Shown: piece after piece, positions 55,012 through 64,000 of the stretch
Layout: the number at the start of each line of letters is the position of its first letter
Position numbering within the stretch: the first letter of the stretch is position 1
Assembly (NCBI GenBank): GCA_001829185.1
Contig: MIAR01000004.1
Location: forward strand, 1 to 64,000
Direction: 5' to 3'
From: Spirochaetes bacterium GWB1_60_80
GTDB lineage: Bacteria > Spirochaetota > Spirochaetia > Treponematales > UBA12059
Length of the DNA stretch: 64,000 nt
Notes under the pieces: model-generated
What the model was told of the DNA's origin: nothing
Database searches by the model: none
What the model saw: the letters and a program-made list of their open reading frames with translations, nothing else
Program-made: the position numbers and the translations under genes

Positions 55012-55042
55012 TTCAGGCCAATTTTAAAATTCTGAGCCTGAA
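55012..55042. repeat. Nested inverted repeat upstream of degP
   Basis: TTCAGGC (55012–55018) and GCCTGAA (55036–55042) form a seven-bp inverted repeat that encloses a perfect 12-base palindrome, AATTTTAAAATT (55020–55031). It lies 15 bases before the degP start, just upstream of its ribosome binding site, and could be an operator or a leader hairpin. No T-run follows on either strand. Confidence 0.5.
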
Positions 55043-55146
55043 TTGTTACCCGCATAAAAGATAAGTTTTTTTTATCACATTATTGAAGCAACTTTAATTA
55101 CCTGAAGACCTGATAGCCAGTGACAGAGCCGAATTCAACAACAACC

Positions 55147-55893
55147 CTACCACGCTGTTAAGATCATAGCGCCCGTTGCGGTGACCAGAACGGTATGTTC
55201 AAAATGCGCTGACAATTTACCATCCGAAGTAACTACCGTCCAACCATCATCCAAATCCTTAACATCGCCAGTACCCAGATTAATCATCGGTTCAATAGCC
55301 AGTACCATGCCGGGAACTAATCTAGGATTCGGGCCAGCGCTGACATAATTGGGTACTTGAGGATCCTCATGCTGGGAAAACCCAACACCATGCCCGCAAT
55401 ATTGCCTAACAACTCCGTAGCCATGGGCCTTAGCATGAGAAAAAACCGCTCTAGAGATAGCACTGACACGCGCGCCCGGTTCAATAGCCTTGATGGCCCG
55501 GTCAAGACATTCTTCGGTTACTTGAACCAACTGCCGAGCGGCCGGTTCAACCGGCGGAAGGGCCGACGTAAAGGCCGCATCGCTGAAAAAGCCATCAAGA
55601 TTAATGCCGCAATCGATACCAACCACATCACTATCCCGGATCAGACGCTTGCCAGGAATACCGTGGATGACTTCCTCGTTAATGGATATGCACAGGCTGG
55701 CGGGATAATCCATGTAATTAAGAAAGGCCGGCTCGCCGGAGTGATCCTTAATAAACTCAAAAGCCAGATGATCCAAAGCTCCGGTGCTTACCCCTGGTTG
55801 AATCGCCGGCTTGAGTATGGCAAACAGGCGTGACAACAAATCACAAGACCGCTTGATACCGGCAATTTGCTCTTCATTTTTTAGTTTGATCAT
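55147..55893 (-). CDS. map: Methionine aminopeptidase, type I
   Basis: A 248-aa enzyme that removes the N-terminal Met of new proteins. Metal ligands can be placed: Asp in GIDCGINLDGFFSDAA (two Asp), His in YCGHGVGFSQHEDPQ, Glu in LAIEPMINLG, and the last Glu in HFEHTVLV. The start blocks INEEVIHGIPG and FLNYMDYPASLCIS are typical. It stands between degP and the solenoid lipoprotein gene, with gaps of about 150 and 70 bases. Confidence 0.96.
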   Translation of the reverse strand: MIKLKNEEQIAGIKRSCDLLSRLFAILKPAIQPGVSTGALDHLAFEFIKDHSGEPAFLNYMDYPASLCISINEEVIHGIPGKRLIRDSDVVGIDCGINLDGFFSDAAFTSALPPVEPAARQLVQVTEECLDRAIKAIEPGARVSAISRAVFSHAKAHGYGVVRQYCGHGVGFSQHEDPQVPNYVSAGPNPRLVPGMVLAIEPMINLGTGDVKDLDDGWTVVTSDGKLSAHFEHTVLVTATGAMILTAW

Positions 55894-55964
55894 GTTACTG
55901 CTCCATCATGCAAAATCAATCCCTGGTGAATGCCCCTGAACGGGAATAGCCCCGACAATAGAGT

Positions 55965-57590
55965 TCAGGGTCTTTCAAATCGTACCATAAAAAGATTCGC
56001 CTGCCCAGATTGCGGATCCAAGGATAAGGCTAATTCAGCCAAATCCCGGGCATCTTGTATGTACCCGGAAGCTAGCATGCAGCGAGCCGCCCACAGGTAG
56101 GCTAGCGATTTTTGCTCAAGCGCCACAGTTTGTCCAGCCGCAACAATGAACATATCCTTGGATGCCAGATATTCCTTCTGGAGCAGCAGCAGCATGGCCG
56201 TATTAAAGGGGATTTCCATCCCCGAATAAAACGCTGCACAGTGTTGGAATTCCTCGAGTGCGCGCTCCGAAAGACCATCAAACGCCAGATTATAGGCTGT
56301 GAAAAGCGGCCGTTCTCGCCAATCGCCTCTATCATCAACCCGGGCGAACAAGTGGCGATAGGCCTCCCAGGCTTCCAAGTCTATTAGGGTTGCCAGAACG
56401 GCAGTGGTATCAACTTGATTAATGCCAAGGCTAGCGCAGGTATCGATCACGAAAGGGACAAGTGTTTCGCGCCGCTCTGTTAATCTCAGCCATCCCAATC
56501 GATACCAGAAAGCAGCAGCCGGTTCATCATCCAGTTCGTGCAAACTTGCAGAATACTCTGCATATTGGCCAGTGGAAAGCAGCCATTTCAAGTAATGTGC
56601 CAAAATCGTTTTATTTGTTGGAAAGACTTGACGCATTTCACTGTATAAACGACGAGTTGTTTCATGCCAGGCTCTGATGAGTATTTCATGCTCACTAACG
56701 AGTTGAAAGAGCGAGTCGGTATGTGGAGCAGGCGTAGTGATAATAAGTCCCGATTCACGTACCCGGCGTTGATAATTATCCGCTAAAAGCAGTGCCACTA
56801 TATACGGTGGAAATTGACTATTAACCGGTTGCCCGGGAAGGTTACTCAGTATCTGCAACGCGGCATCCTGTTCGCCGAGTAGCTGGCTGGCTGCCGCTTG
56901 TAACAAATGGGCATCGTAATCGTCCAGGGCATAACCGGATAGGACCAACTGAGTATATGATCCCGTATCCCAAAGTAACTCAGACCCTACAACTACATCC
57001 GAAGTAGCCGTTTCTGTGAGTAGGAGTGTAGCAAGCGCCCCTTGGCCTTTGGTCATAGCTTCCAAGGCGGCCAGAATCGTCAACTCAGGCAGCTGAGCTT
57101 GCCGGGCAGCTGTGATGAGGTCAGGCAGAAGGGTTTCTCCGGTTAACCGATAGCCGTTCGCCGCGGCAGCCAAAAATAGCTCAGCCTGTAGTGCCGGGCG
57201 TATTTCATGTAAGCACTCTTGACGGCTGACGATATAGGCGTCTTGCCATCGCCCAGCCTCTAGAAAGATATCATAGAACAGTAATGCTATCGGCACAGAC
57301 ACTGCCAACCGGCCGTATCGTTCCGCTAAGGGGAGCGCAAAATAAGCGCTTCGCGCCCAAGCTCGTTTGAGAAAGCGCAATCGCCGCTCGGTTGAATCTG
57401 ATAATTCATATCCGGTAAAAAATAGGTCGATTGATGCAGCAGCGCCTTGTTGGTCGATTCGGGCTAATAATGCATTTAACGATTGGGCTTTGGTATGGCA
57501 ACTAGTGAGCGTCGCTACAAGCAAAAAAGCCGCTAGGAATATCCCTAGTCGGCATGCTTGATCATTGAGGATGATTTTTCCAAACTGCAT
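55965..57590 (-). CDS. Helical-solenoid lipoprotein (TPR-like)
   Basis: A 541-aa protein. A hydrophobic N-terminus ends in the lipobox LTSC (Cys about residue 31), then a long array of alpha-helical hairpins, with TPR-like units at the end (AYLWAARCMLASGYIQDARDLAELALSLDPQSG). It is Leu/Ala-rich, with no catalytic motif. It probably works as an outer-membrane or periplasmic scaffold. Its start lies 29 bases inside nusB, so it is co-transcribed with it and the SurA-like gene. Confidence 0.72.
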   Translation of the reverse strand: MQFGKIILNDQACRLGIFLAAFLLVATLTSCHTKAQSLNALLARIDQQGAAASIDLFFTGYELSDSTERRLRFLKRAWARSAYFALPLAERYGRLAVSVPIALLFYDIFLEAGRWQDAYIVSRQECLHEIRPALQAELFLAAAANGYRLTGETLLPDLITAARQAQLPELTILAALEAMTKGQGALATLLLTETATSDVVVGSELLWDTGSYTQLVLSGYALDDYDAHLLQAAASQLLGEQDAALQILSNLPGQPVNSQFPPYIVALLLADNYQRRVRESGLIITTPAPHTDSLFQLVSEHEILIRAWHETTRRLYSEMRQVFPTNKTILAHYLKWLLSTGQYAEYSASLHELDDEPAAAFWYRLGWLRLTERRETLVPFVIDTCASLGINQVDTTAVLATLIDLEAWEAYRHLFARVDDRGDWRERPLFTAYNLAFDGLSERALEEFQHCAAFYSGMEIPFNTAMLLLLQKEYLASKDMFIVAAGQTVALEQKSLAYLWAARCMLASGYIQDARDLAELALSLDPQSGQANLFMVRFERP

Positions 57591-57981
57591 CTAGAACGCC
57601 GTTTATGAAACGATAGGAATCGTCTGAACCAAATTCCTTGGCAATCTCGATAGCCTCGTCGATTGTAATCTGCCCCGGAATATCTCTCTGATAGAGGAGC
57701 GAGTAAGCTGCAGTCCGCAATATGGCCACATCGACACGCTTGAGGCGTTCGAAGGTCCAGTGATCTAAATAATTGGATATTTCAGCATCGAGTTCAGCTG
57801 CCTTCTCGATAACACCTGCAATCTGTAGGCTCGCAAAGGTCTTGGTTTCCTCGTCATATTTGTTGATTTTTTCCTCATCAACCCACGAAAAACTGAGCAA
57901 GTCAGCTAACGGTAGATGGGAAGCGTCCCAGGCATACACTGCCTGGAACGCAAGAATACGGGCTTTTCGGCGTGAAGACAT
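57562..57981 (-). CDS. nusB: Transcription antitermination factor NusB
   Basis: A 139-aa all-helical RNA-binding protein that acts in rRNA antitermination with NusE. RRKARILAFQAVYAWD is the N-terminal signature; the C-terminal block RVDVAILRTAAYSLLYQRDIPGQITIDEAIEIAKEFGSDDSYRFINGVLDAV is the diagnostic NusB end. Its ATG abuts the SurA-like stop, and its end overlaps the lipoprotein gene. Confidence 0.95.
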   Translation of the reverse strand: MSSRRKARILAFQAVYAWDASHLPLADLLSFSWVDEEKINKYDEETKTFASLQIAGVIEKAAELDAEISNYLDHWTFERLKRVDVAILRTAAYSLLYQRDIPGQITIDEAIEIAKEFGSDDSYRFINGVLDAVWKNHPQ

Positions 57982-59000
57982 TACATCCTGCCAACAATCC
58001 GGATTTCGGCCTGGGTCCGCAACTGCGCGCTTAGCTCACCGAGTATCCGGGTTAAAAAGGTATTCTGGCGCTGTTGAGCAATCTGCATCGCCAACGCATC
58101 TTGCACCGTACCGGGTTGCCCGAGGTTAAGCGGATCGGATAATTCAAGTTGCTTTTGGGGATAAAAATCAACACGACGAACCAACCACCAACCACGATCC
58201 GTTTCGAAGGGAGCGGAGACGGCATTGTTCTGCATCGAGAACACTACATCAAAAAACCGCTGCCCCAGGGCTTGCAAGTATTGCTCGCTCCGAGCGACAT
58301 AAAGCGGTGTTGGATTGGCTTGATAGCCGCCTTGGCTAGCGCGAAGCCGGAGTGAATCAAAACTATCCGAACCAGTGCCGAGTCGCTCCGCCAAGTTACG
58401 CATTAATTCTGCACCAGCGCGCCGCTCTTCTTCGGTATGCTGGGTAAATTCATAAAATACGAAGGCAATTTGCACGGTATCGGGCCGGATAAGCTGGGCG
58501 CGCCGCAATTCATAGGCACTTAAAATGTCTTGGGCATTGACCGGAGGGAGAGCGGCAACTTCAGCGGCATGCGTCCTGGTAATCCAACGTTGTAACAATA
58601 ACTGTCGTCGATAAAGAGTACGTAAATCAGCCAAAGTGACGCCTTGGCTGGCCAGTGTGGCTTCAAATTGCTGGGGGGAAGGACTCGCGCTTCTGACCTC
58701 AGTAATTTTCTGTTCAATCTCTGCATCGGTGACCCGGATGCCGTCACGTTCGCACATTTGCAGGAAAAGCAAATTATCGATCATGGCATTGAGGACAGTC
58801 TGTTTGTCTGCCTGGCTGTAGCTACGATTCTCCAACTGCTCTCGCTTGGCTATTTCTGCCCTGAATTCCTGTTCCGTAACAACATCTACCTTAACAAGAC
58901 GAACGGTCGCCAATGGCGTCCCCATGGTTATCGCCTGGGCAGAAAGCAACCATACTTGACAGAGGATTGCTATAAACAAGGCTAATCTTCGTTTGAACAT
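57981..59000 (-). CDS. SurA-like periplasmic chaperone / parvulin-type prolyl isomerase
   Basis: A 339-aa protein with a signal peptide (FIAILCQVWLLSAQA). The SurA N-domain is recognisable (VVTEQEFRAEIAKREQ, QTVLNAMIDNLLFLQMCERDGIRVTDAEIEQKI), followed by a divergent parvulin (PpiC) region about 170–280 (FFDVVFSMQNNAVSAPFETDRGWWLVRR). The chaperone part is better conserved than the isomerase, so catalysis is uncertain. It would escort outer-membrane proteins, complementing Lol and DegP. GGAGAGG lies before the ATG. Confidence 0.82.
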   Translation of the reverse strand: MFKRRLALFIAILCQVWLLSAQAITMGTPLATVRLVKVDVVTEQEFRAEIAKREQLENRSYSQADKQTVLNAMIDNLLFLQMCERDGIRVTDAEIEQKITEVRSASPSPQQFEATLASQGVTLADLRTLYRRQLLLQRWITRTHAAEVAALPPVNAQDILSAYELRRAQLIRPDTVQIAFVFYEFTQHTEEERRAGAELMRNLAERLGTGSDSFDSLRLRASQGGYQANPTPLYVARSEQYLQALGQRFFDVVFSMQNNAVSAPFETDRGWWLVRRVDFYPQKQLELSDPLNLGQPGTVQDALAMQIAQQRQNTFLTRILGELSAQLRTQAEIRIVGRM

Positions 59001-59076
59001 GATACCTCTCCATAGGCCGGTTTACCGGTAGTGTTTCAGCTCGATGCCTACTTCCACCCGGTGATAGTACTTATAA

Positions 59077-59928
59077 TCATTGAAACAAGCAAGTATGTAT
59101 ATGGTTAAAAATTGTCGAACCAATTTGCGTTTTAGGCTTACCTGGTCGTGACCGACGCTTTGGCTTGAGCAAGGCAGGGTAAACAGTTATAGCCTCCTCA
59201 AGGTAGCGTTTTGCCAGATAGGGTTCGTTTCTTTTCATGAATAACTCGGATTTCCGCTTCAGAAAGCAGGCATCATTATACGCACTGGATCGGAGTGCCA
59301 AAGCCCGGTCGATCAGTTGAAGGTATGCAACATCGGTGAGTACTTTGGACAAGTGATCTAATACCAAGGTTCGTAATTCTTCGAGTACTACCTCGAAAAA
59401 ATAGCCAAATCCAGGTTGAACCTGTTCCATCGGAATTAGTCTGGAAAGGACATTGAAGGCATCCACGAATCGATTCCGGCGTATATATTCGCCAACGATA
59501 CAAAATTCAGCATCCATGGCCTCTTCACGCTCAAAAAACCGCACCATCAATCGATCCGGGCTATCACCGAGCTTTTCATAGATTTGTAGAGCTTCGTCTT
59601 CAAATCCGTGCAACAAATCGTAAAACACCAATTTTGCTTGGTACTCGGCGCTTACACCATGTTCCCTTAACTGTTGATGCAACCAGGTACGATATTCAAA
59701 AGTACCAACCGGTTCAGCACTTCGGTACAGGAAGGTTTTACGATCGTATTCCCGCCTGGTTACCGAATCGGCTAAGGTTCTGTAGGCTTCGATTAAGCAC
59801 CTGGCTTTTTCAGCAGAACCATCTATTTTGTCAGGATGGAAAAGCTTAGCCTTCTTGCGAAAGGCTGACTTTATCTCCTTAATTGTGGCTTGTCGCGATA
59901 CACCCAGCAAGGCGTAGAAGTCAGTCAT
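59077..59928 (-). CDS. J-domain protein (DnaJ-like co-chaperone)
   Basis: A 283-aa protein. The J domain is at the N-terminus (DFYALLGVSRQATIKEIKSAFRKKAKLFHPDKIDG) with the HPD motif needed to stimulate DnaK ATPase. There is no G/F-rich linker, zinc-finger or DnaJ C-terminal substrate domain; instead about 210 helical residues (AKLVFYDLLHGFEDEALQIYEKLGD, RRNRFVDAFNVLSRLIPM) form a possible TPR-like region. So it is a class III J-protein that directs DnaK to a specific client, which is unknown. Confidence 0.83.
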   Translation of the reverse strand: MTDFYALLGVSRQATIKEIKSAFRKKAKLFHPDKIDGSAEKARCLIEAYRTLADSVTRREYDRKTFLYRSAEPVGTFEYRTWLHQQLREHGVSAEYQAKLVFYDLLHGFEDEALQIYEKLGDSPDRLMVRFFEREEAMDAEFCIVGEYIRRNRFVDAFNVLSRLIPMEQVQPGFGYFFEVVLEELRTLVLDHLSKVLTDVAYLQLIDRALALRSSAYNDACFLKRKSELFMKRNEPYLAKRYLEEAITVYPALLKPKRRSRPGKPKTQIGSTIFNHIHTCLFQ

Positions 59929-59983
59929 GATTACCGTAAACCTCCACTGCCCACCCTTGATGCCTGCCTAATAAAACCATTGC

Positions 59984-60451
59984 TTAGCGAATTGCATCGT
60001 CTGCAGCCTGCAGACAACGCCAAATCAGGGCCGTATCCGAGGAGCCAGCCAAAATGTCATCACGAAGCGTGGTTTTTTCCAAGGCAGTGGCCAACAATTT
60101 CAAAGCATGCAGATGTTTGTCTGACGTATCAGCAGGAGAAAGCAACAAGAAGATTAGCTGAACAGGCTTGTCATCGCTGGCCTTATATGTGATACCGGTA
60201 CGCGAAATACCGACAACACCAAGTACTTCATTGATTCCAGTTATTTTGGCATGGGGAATAGCGATACCGTTACCAATCGCGGTGGAAAGACGGGCTTCCC
60301 GAACCTGCAAAGCATTGCAAGCCATCATGAAATCCAAAGGCCTGAATAAGGTTTGGTTCAGTTTAGACACTAATACCGCGAAGAGTTCAGGCTTCGCGGT
60401 ATCAACAAGGTCAAGACAGATCCTGTCTTGAGGGAAAATGGTTTGCAGCAT
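59984..60451 (-). CDS. ptsN: PTS EIIA domain protein (PtsN/nitrogen-type)
   Basis: About 155 aa. The active-site His lies in GNGIAIPHAKI, within the block REARLSTAIGNGIAIPHAK typical of fructose/nitrogen-type EIIA. LIFLLLSPADTSDKHLHALKLLATAL is the second signature. No PTS permease is nearby, so a regulatory, phosphorylation-dependent role is more likely than sugar uptake. ATG 60451 preferred; TTG 60457 would add two residues. Confidence 0.88.
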   Translation of the reverse strand: MLQTIFPQDRICLDLVDTAKPELFAVLVSKLNQTLFRPLDFMMACNALQVREARLSTAIGNGIAIPHAKITGINEVLGVVGISRTGITYKASDDKPVQLIFLLLSPADTSDKHLHALKLLATALEKTTLRDDILAGSSDTALIWRCLQAADDAIR

Positions 60452-60479
60452 GCTCAACCGGAAGAGCTATGAGCAAAAA

Positions 60480-60872
60480 TCAGTCGTCTGAAGCAGGGGG
60501 CTGCAACAGGCTGCTGTCTTCAGTCTCATTTAAAGCCGGTACTACGCCATCGAGCAATTCAGTTGCCCGATCCTCGGTAAACCAGCCATCGGCAGCGGCT
60601 TCGTTTTGCAAGATTTCGGTGGTTTCAACATCCCCCAGCTGGGAGCGATTCATGACAGCCAGCGAAAAAGCCAAGACGAAGAACAGCCCGCCCAGCACAT
60701 AAGTAAATTTGACGACGACATTGGTCGAACGCGAACCAAAGGCTGCATTGCTGGCTCCGCCAAACATGCCACCCAAGCCTTCACCTTCCTGATCCTGGAT
60801 AATCACCATAAAAACCAGTAACGCGCAAACAATGGCAAAGAAAACCAACAGAATGACACCTAAAACACCCAT
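60480..60872 (-). CDS. secG: Preprotein translocase subunit SecG
   Basis: About 130 aa. Two transmembrane helices (about 3–28, GVILLVFFAIVCALLVFMVIIQ, and about 55–75, YVLGGLFFVLAFSLAVM) flank the conserved loop QDQEGEGLGGMFGGASNAAFGSR, which is diagnostic. The C-terminus is longer and acidic (ETTEILQNEAAADGWF … NETEDSSLL), a common variation. ATG 60872 has GGAG seven bases upstream. Confidence 0.94.
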   Translation of the reverse strand: MGVLGVILLVFFAIVCALLVFMVIIQDQEGEGLGGMFGGASNAAFGSRSTNVVVKFTYVLGGLFFVLAFSLAVMNRSQLGDVETTEILQNEAAADGWFTEDRATELLDGVVPALNETEDSSLLQPPASDD

Positions 60873-60935
60873 AGGTAAGCTCCACAAATGAATACTCAAA
60901 TAGCCTGATACCCAAGCAGTTGCTAGATAATACCG

Positions 60936-60967
60936 AAAAGCGACAGCCCATGCAAGTAGGCTGTCGC
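60936..60967 (-). terminator. Terminator between tpiA and secG
   Basis: Minus strand: GCGACAGCC, a 10-base loop, GGCTGTCGC (nine pairs), then TTTT. The weak T-run suggests incomplete termination, so some transcripts may reach secG. Confidence 0.7.
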
Positions 60968-60999
60968 GTAAAAATCAAGGAAACACCAGTGCCACAGCT

Positions 61000-61752
61000 T
61001 TAAAGACCAAAATTAACAATAGAGGCGAAGGACTCAACGTTTAAGGAAGCGCCGCCAACTAAAGCCCCATCGATATTGGGCTTGGCCATCAACTCAGCGG
61101 TATTTTCCGGTTTAACCGATCCACCATATTGAATACAGAGGGCACGAGCGGCAGCCGCACCATACAGACCAGAAACCAGCTTCCGAATATAGGCATGAAC
61201 AGAATCGGCATCCTCCGGTGTAGCCGTCTTGCCTGTTCCAATCGCCCAGACTGGCTCATAGGCAATGACCAGTCTGTCTATCTGTGCCGGGGTGACGCCT
61301 TTGAGACCTTCGACAACTTGAACCTTTATAATGGCTTCCAATTGCCCGGATTCACGCTCTGCCAAGGTTTCGCCCACACAGAGGATGGGCTGCAAATCAT
61401 GCTTCAGAGCCAAGAGTAGCTTGCGGTTGATGAGGCTGTCCGTCTCCGCATAGGAGTGGCGGCGTTCAGAATGTCCAAGAATGACCACCGAAACACCGAT
61501 ATCCTTGAGCATGAGGGGCGATACTTCACCAGTATGGGCACCTTGCTCTTCTGGGCCCATATTCTGAGCCCCTAATAGAATGGAAGACCCCTTGATGACA
61601 TCAGCCACCGCTGCCAATGCCGTAAAAGCCGGAGCGATCATAACTTTTGTTTTGCTTCCAGCCAGGGCAAGCTTCAACGAGGCGGCCAATTGGACGGATT
61701 CGTTGATTGTTTTATGCATTTTCCAATTGCCGGCCATATAGTACTGTTTCAT
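61000..61752 (-). CDS. tpiA: Triosephosphate isomerase
   Basis: A 250-aa TIM-barrel enzyme interconverting DHAP and G3P. YYMAGNWKMHKTI carries Asn/Lys of the active site, ILGHSERRHSYAETD the catalytic His, and VIAYEPVWAIGTGKTATPED the catalytic Glu; the phosphate loop is GGSVKPENTAELM. All are intact. It follows pgk in the gap–pgk–tpiA unit. Confidence 0.98.
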   Translation of the reverse strand: MKQYYMAGNWKMHKTINESVQLAASLKLALAGSKTKVMIAPAFTALAAVADVIKGSSILLGAQNMGPEEQGAHTGEVSPLMLKDIGVSVVILGHSERRHSYAETDSLINRKLLLALKHDLQPILCVGETLAERESGQLEAIIKVQVVEGLKGVTPAQIDRLVIAYEPVWAIGTGKTATPEDADSVHAYIRKLVSGLYGAAAARALCIQYGGSVKPENTAELMAKPNIDGALVGGASLNVESFASIVNFGL

Positions 61753-61821
61753 ATTACGTCCTTTTCTAAAAGAGACCTAGTTCTATTTTCAGCCACATTC
61801 CATTACCCCAAGCGTGTGATA

Positions 61822-63081
61822 TTAGCGACAGACATCAATTCCAGGTAAATTCTTGCCTTCCAACAGCTCAAGGGATGCCCCGCCGCCAGTTGAGACATGA
61901 CTCATCCGATTTCCTAGCTGGAATTTGTTGACTGCGGCCACTGAATCACCACCGCCAACTACCGTCATGCAACCACGGTCTGTCGCCGCGGCAACCTGCT
62001 TGGCCAATTCGCCGGTTCCGCCTGAAAAAGCCTCGAACTCAAAGACTCCGAGCGGACCGTTCCAGACAATGCTTTTAGCACTGGACAATACGTCTTGATA
62101 GGTGGCAAGGGTCCTGGAACCGACATCCATACCCATAAGATGGGCCGGAATATCAATGGCATCAACCTTAATAGCCGCAGCATTGGCTTCAAAACGGTCC
62201 GCACAAAGATGGTCAACCGGCAAGATGATTTTAACACCCAGTTTGGAGGCCGTAGCCAAAATGGCCTGGGCCGTTTCCAGTTGGTCATCCTCAACCAAGG
62301 ATAAGCCGACCGTGTGTCCTTGGGCTTTCAAGAAAGTATAGGCCATGCCGCCACCAATTATCAACGCCGACGCATTCTTTAGTAAAGACTCCAGCACTGC
62401 CAGCTTGGAACTGACCTTGGCGCCGCCGATAATAGCCACCATCGGCTTGGGTGGTGCTTTAACCATCGGCTCAAGGTAGGCGACTTCTTTCTCCATCAAA
62501 AAACCACCAACGGCGGCTGGCATGAATTTGGCGATTGAGGCTGTCGATGCATGGTCGCGATGCGCAGTTCCAAAAGCGTCATTGACGAAGACATCGCCAT
62601 AACTAGCCAATTCTTTTGCCAGACGATCACGCTGCAGGGGTTCACTGCTCGTTTCCTCGGCATGAAAACGCGTATTTTCCAGCATGATGATAGTTCCGTC
62701 GGCTTGGGCCTCGATGAAGCCTTTCTTGCCAAAACAGCCATCCTCGCCGGCAAATACTACCGGCCGACCAAGCTTAGCGGCCAAGTAGGTGCAGACTGGT
62801 TGCAGGCGATGTTTGGCGTTTATATACGCCGACTCATTCCAGGGTAAACTCTGTTTTTCAGCCTTTTCTCTGGCCTTCTTGCTATCCTTAGCAGGATCGC
62901 CTAGATGGCTCATCAAAACAAGCGTCCTAGCACCTTGCTCCATGATGAACTCGATGGTTGGAATAGCGGCGGTAATGCGGGTATCATCCTGGACTTGGCC
63001 ATCCTTCATGGGTACGTTAAAATCGACCCTCATCACTACCCGTTGGCCTTTCAGCGAGACATCGCGAACGGTCTTAATCAT
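61822..63081 (-). CDS. pgk: Phosphoglycerate kinase
   Basis: About 419 aa. ATP-making step of glycolysis from 1,3-bisphosphoglycerate. RVVMRVDFNVPM is the N-terminal signature, followed by LVLMSHLGDP, VVFAGEDGCFG, the hinge IIGGAKVSSKL, and the nucleotide loop GGGDSVAAV. ATG 63081 has CGGAG eight bases upstream; a longer frame from 63189 would cross the gap terminator and has no homology. No clear promoter separates it from gap. Confidence 0.97.
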   Translation of the reverse strand: MIKTVRDVSLKGQRVVMRVDFNVPMKDGQVQDDTRITAAIPTIEFIMEQGARTLVLMSHLGDPAKDSKKAREKAEKQSLPWNESAYINAKHRLQPVCTYLAAKLGRPVVFAGEDGCFGKKGFIEAQADGTIIMLENTRFHAEETSSEPLQRDRLAKELASYGDVFVNDAFGTAHRDHASTASIAKFMPAAVGGFLMEKEVAYLEPMVKAPPKPMVAIIGGAKVSSKLAVLESLLKNASALIIGGGMAYTFLKAQGHTVGLSLVEDDQLETAQAILATASKLGVKIILPVDHLCADRFEANAAAIKVDAIDIPAHLMGMDVGSRTLATYQDVLSSAKSIVWNGPLGVFEFEAFSGGTGELAKQVAAATDRGCMTVVGGGDSVAAVNKFQLGNRMSHVSTGGGASLELLEGKNLPGIDVCR

Positions 63082-63151
63082 GATCTGACTCCGAATTGTT
63101 TGATCAATACACGATGAAGCGTCACCGTCGGCTGATCGGTCAGGCTTCCCA

Positions 63152-63181
63152 TAAAAAGCCCGCCAGAGAACTGGCGGGCTT
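63152..63181 (-). terminator. Strong terminator after gap
   Basis: Minus strand: AAGCCCGCCAG, loop TTCT, CTGGCGGGCTT (11 perfect pairs), then a T-run of five that overlaps the last stem bases. It lies just after the gap stop codon and probably makes gap the more abundant transcript. Confidence 0.9.
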
Positions 63182-63185
63182 AGGA

Positions 63186-64000
<815 letters not shown>

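Overview
The window reads as a chromosomal, core-genome segment of a spirochaete, most like the Treponema/Spirochaetales group. The evidence is: a fused cytidylate kinase–ribosomal protein S1 gene; relaxed (spirochaetal) lipoboxes; a complete LolCDE lipoprotein-release system; a TPR–mreB–mreC–mreD–mrdA–rodA cluster beside rpoD and dnaG, an order I recall from Treponema; and many TPR, PEGA and GAF/CHASE2 proteins. No prophage, transposase, integrase or CRISPR array was seen. Genes are tightly packed, often with 4-base stop/start overlaps.

Layout, left to right. 91–16478 (+): a near-continuous run with an orphan Cas2-like protein, prfB (with a classic +1 programmed frameshift), a PEGA protein, ftsY, a YD-repeat-like secreted protein, lolC-lolD-lolE, recA, folK, scpA, scpB, rluB, a cmk–rpsA fusion, a GAF/sigma-54 activator and a membrane-anchored TPR protein. 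16569–19674 (+): a CHASE2 adenylate/guanylate cyclase behind a possible attenuator hairpin, then a small lipoprotein. 19751–28854 (-): the cell-shape cluster (TPR, mreB, mreC, mreD, mrdA, rodA) ending in a radical SAM/DUF2344 protein. 28915–30157 (-): RNase P RNA directly behind a zinc-ribbon coiled-coil gene. 30324–36519 (-): ykgJ-like, MBL hydrolase, a 74-aa protein, mltG, dnaG, rpoD. 36568–36753 (-): tRNA-Tyr and tRNA-Thr with promoter and terminator.

36890–38094 (+): pentapeptide-repeat protein and an MBL hydrolase. 38121–40897 (-): pdxY, hemW and a lepB homologue whose catalytic Ser is Gly. 41014–42065 (+): smpB, rsmD. 42055–42216 (-): an unannotated 53-aa frame with a good ribosome binding site. 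42404–44945 (+): two TPR-type genes and rlmN. 44918–48239 (-): mrfA–mrfB (yprA–yprB) DNA repair pair. 48342–49613 (+): glgC. 49769–64000 (-): gap, pgk, tpiA, secG, a PTS IIA domain, a J-domain protein, a SurA-like chaperone, nusB, a solenoid lipoprotein, map, degP, a purine phosphoribosyltransferase and a 1003-aa secreted beta-helix-like protein.

Functional themes are envelope biogenesis (Lol, Mre/Rod, SecG, SurA-like, DegP, MltG, signal peptidase homologue), translation and RNA maturation (RF2, S1, RluB, RlmN, RsmD, SmpB, RNase P, tRNAs), DNA maintenance (RecA, ScpAB, DnaG, MrfAB) and lower glycolysis. Base composition changes strongly: the first ~12 kb is GC-rich (39 G+C in bases 3301–3360 by hand count) and about 18–28 kb is AT-rich (15 G+C in 23041–23100), with intermediate values to the right. 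I found no single clearly novel multi-gene system. The best leads are the orphan Cas2-like gene, two CTG start codons, the Ser-less signal peptidase homologue, the altered metal site in the second MBL protein, the 53-aa gene with its repeat-rich divergent region, and the cyclase leader.
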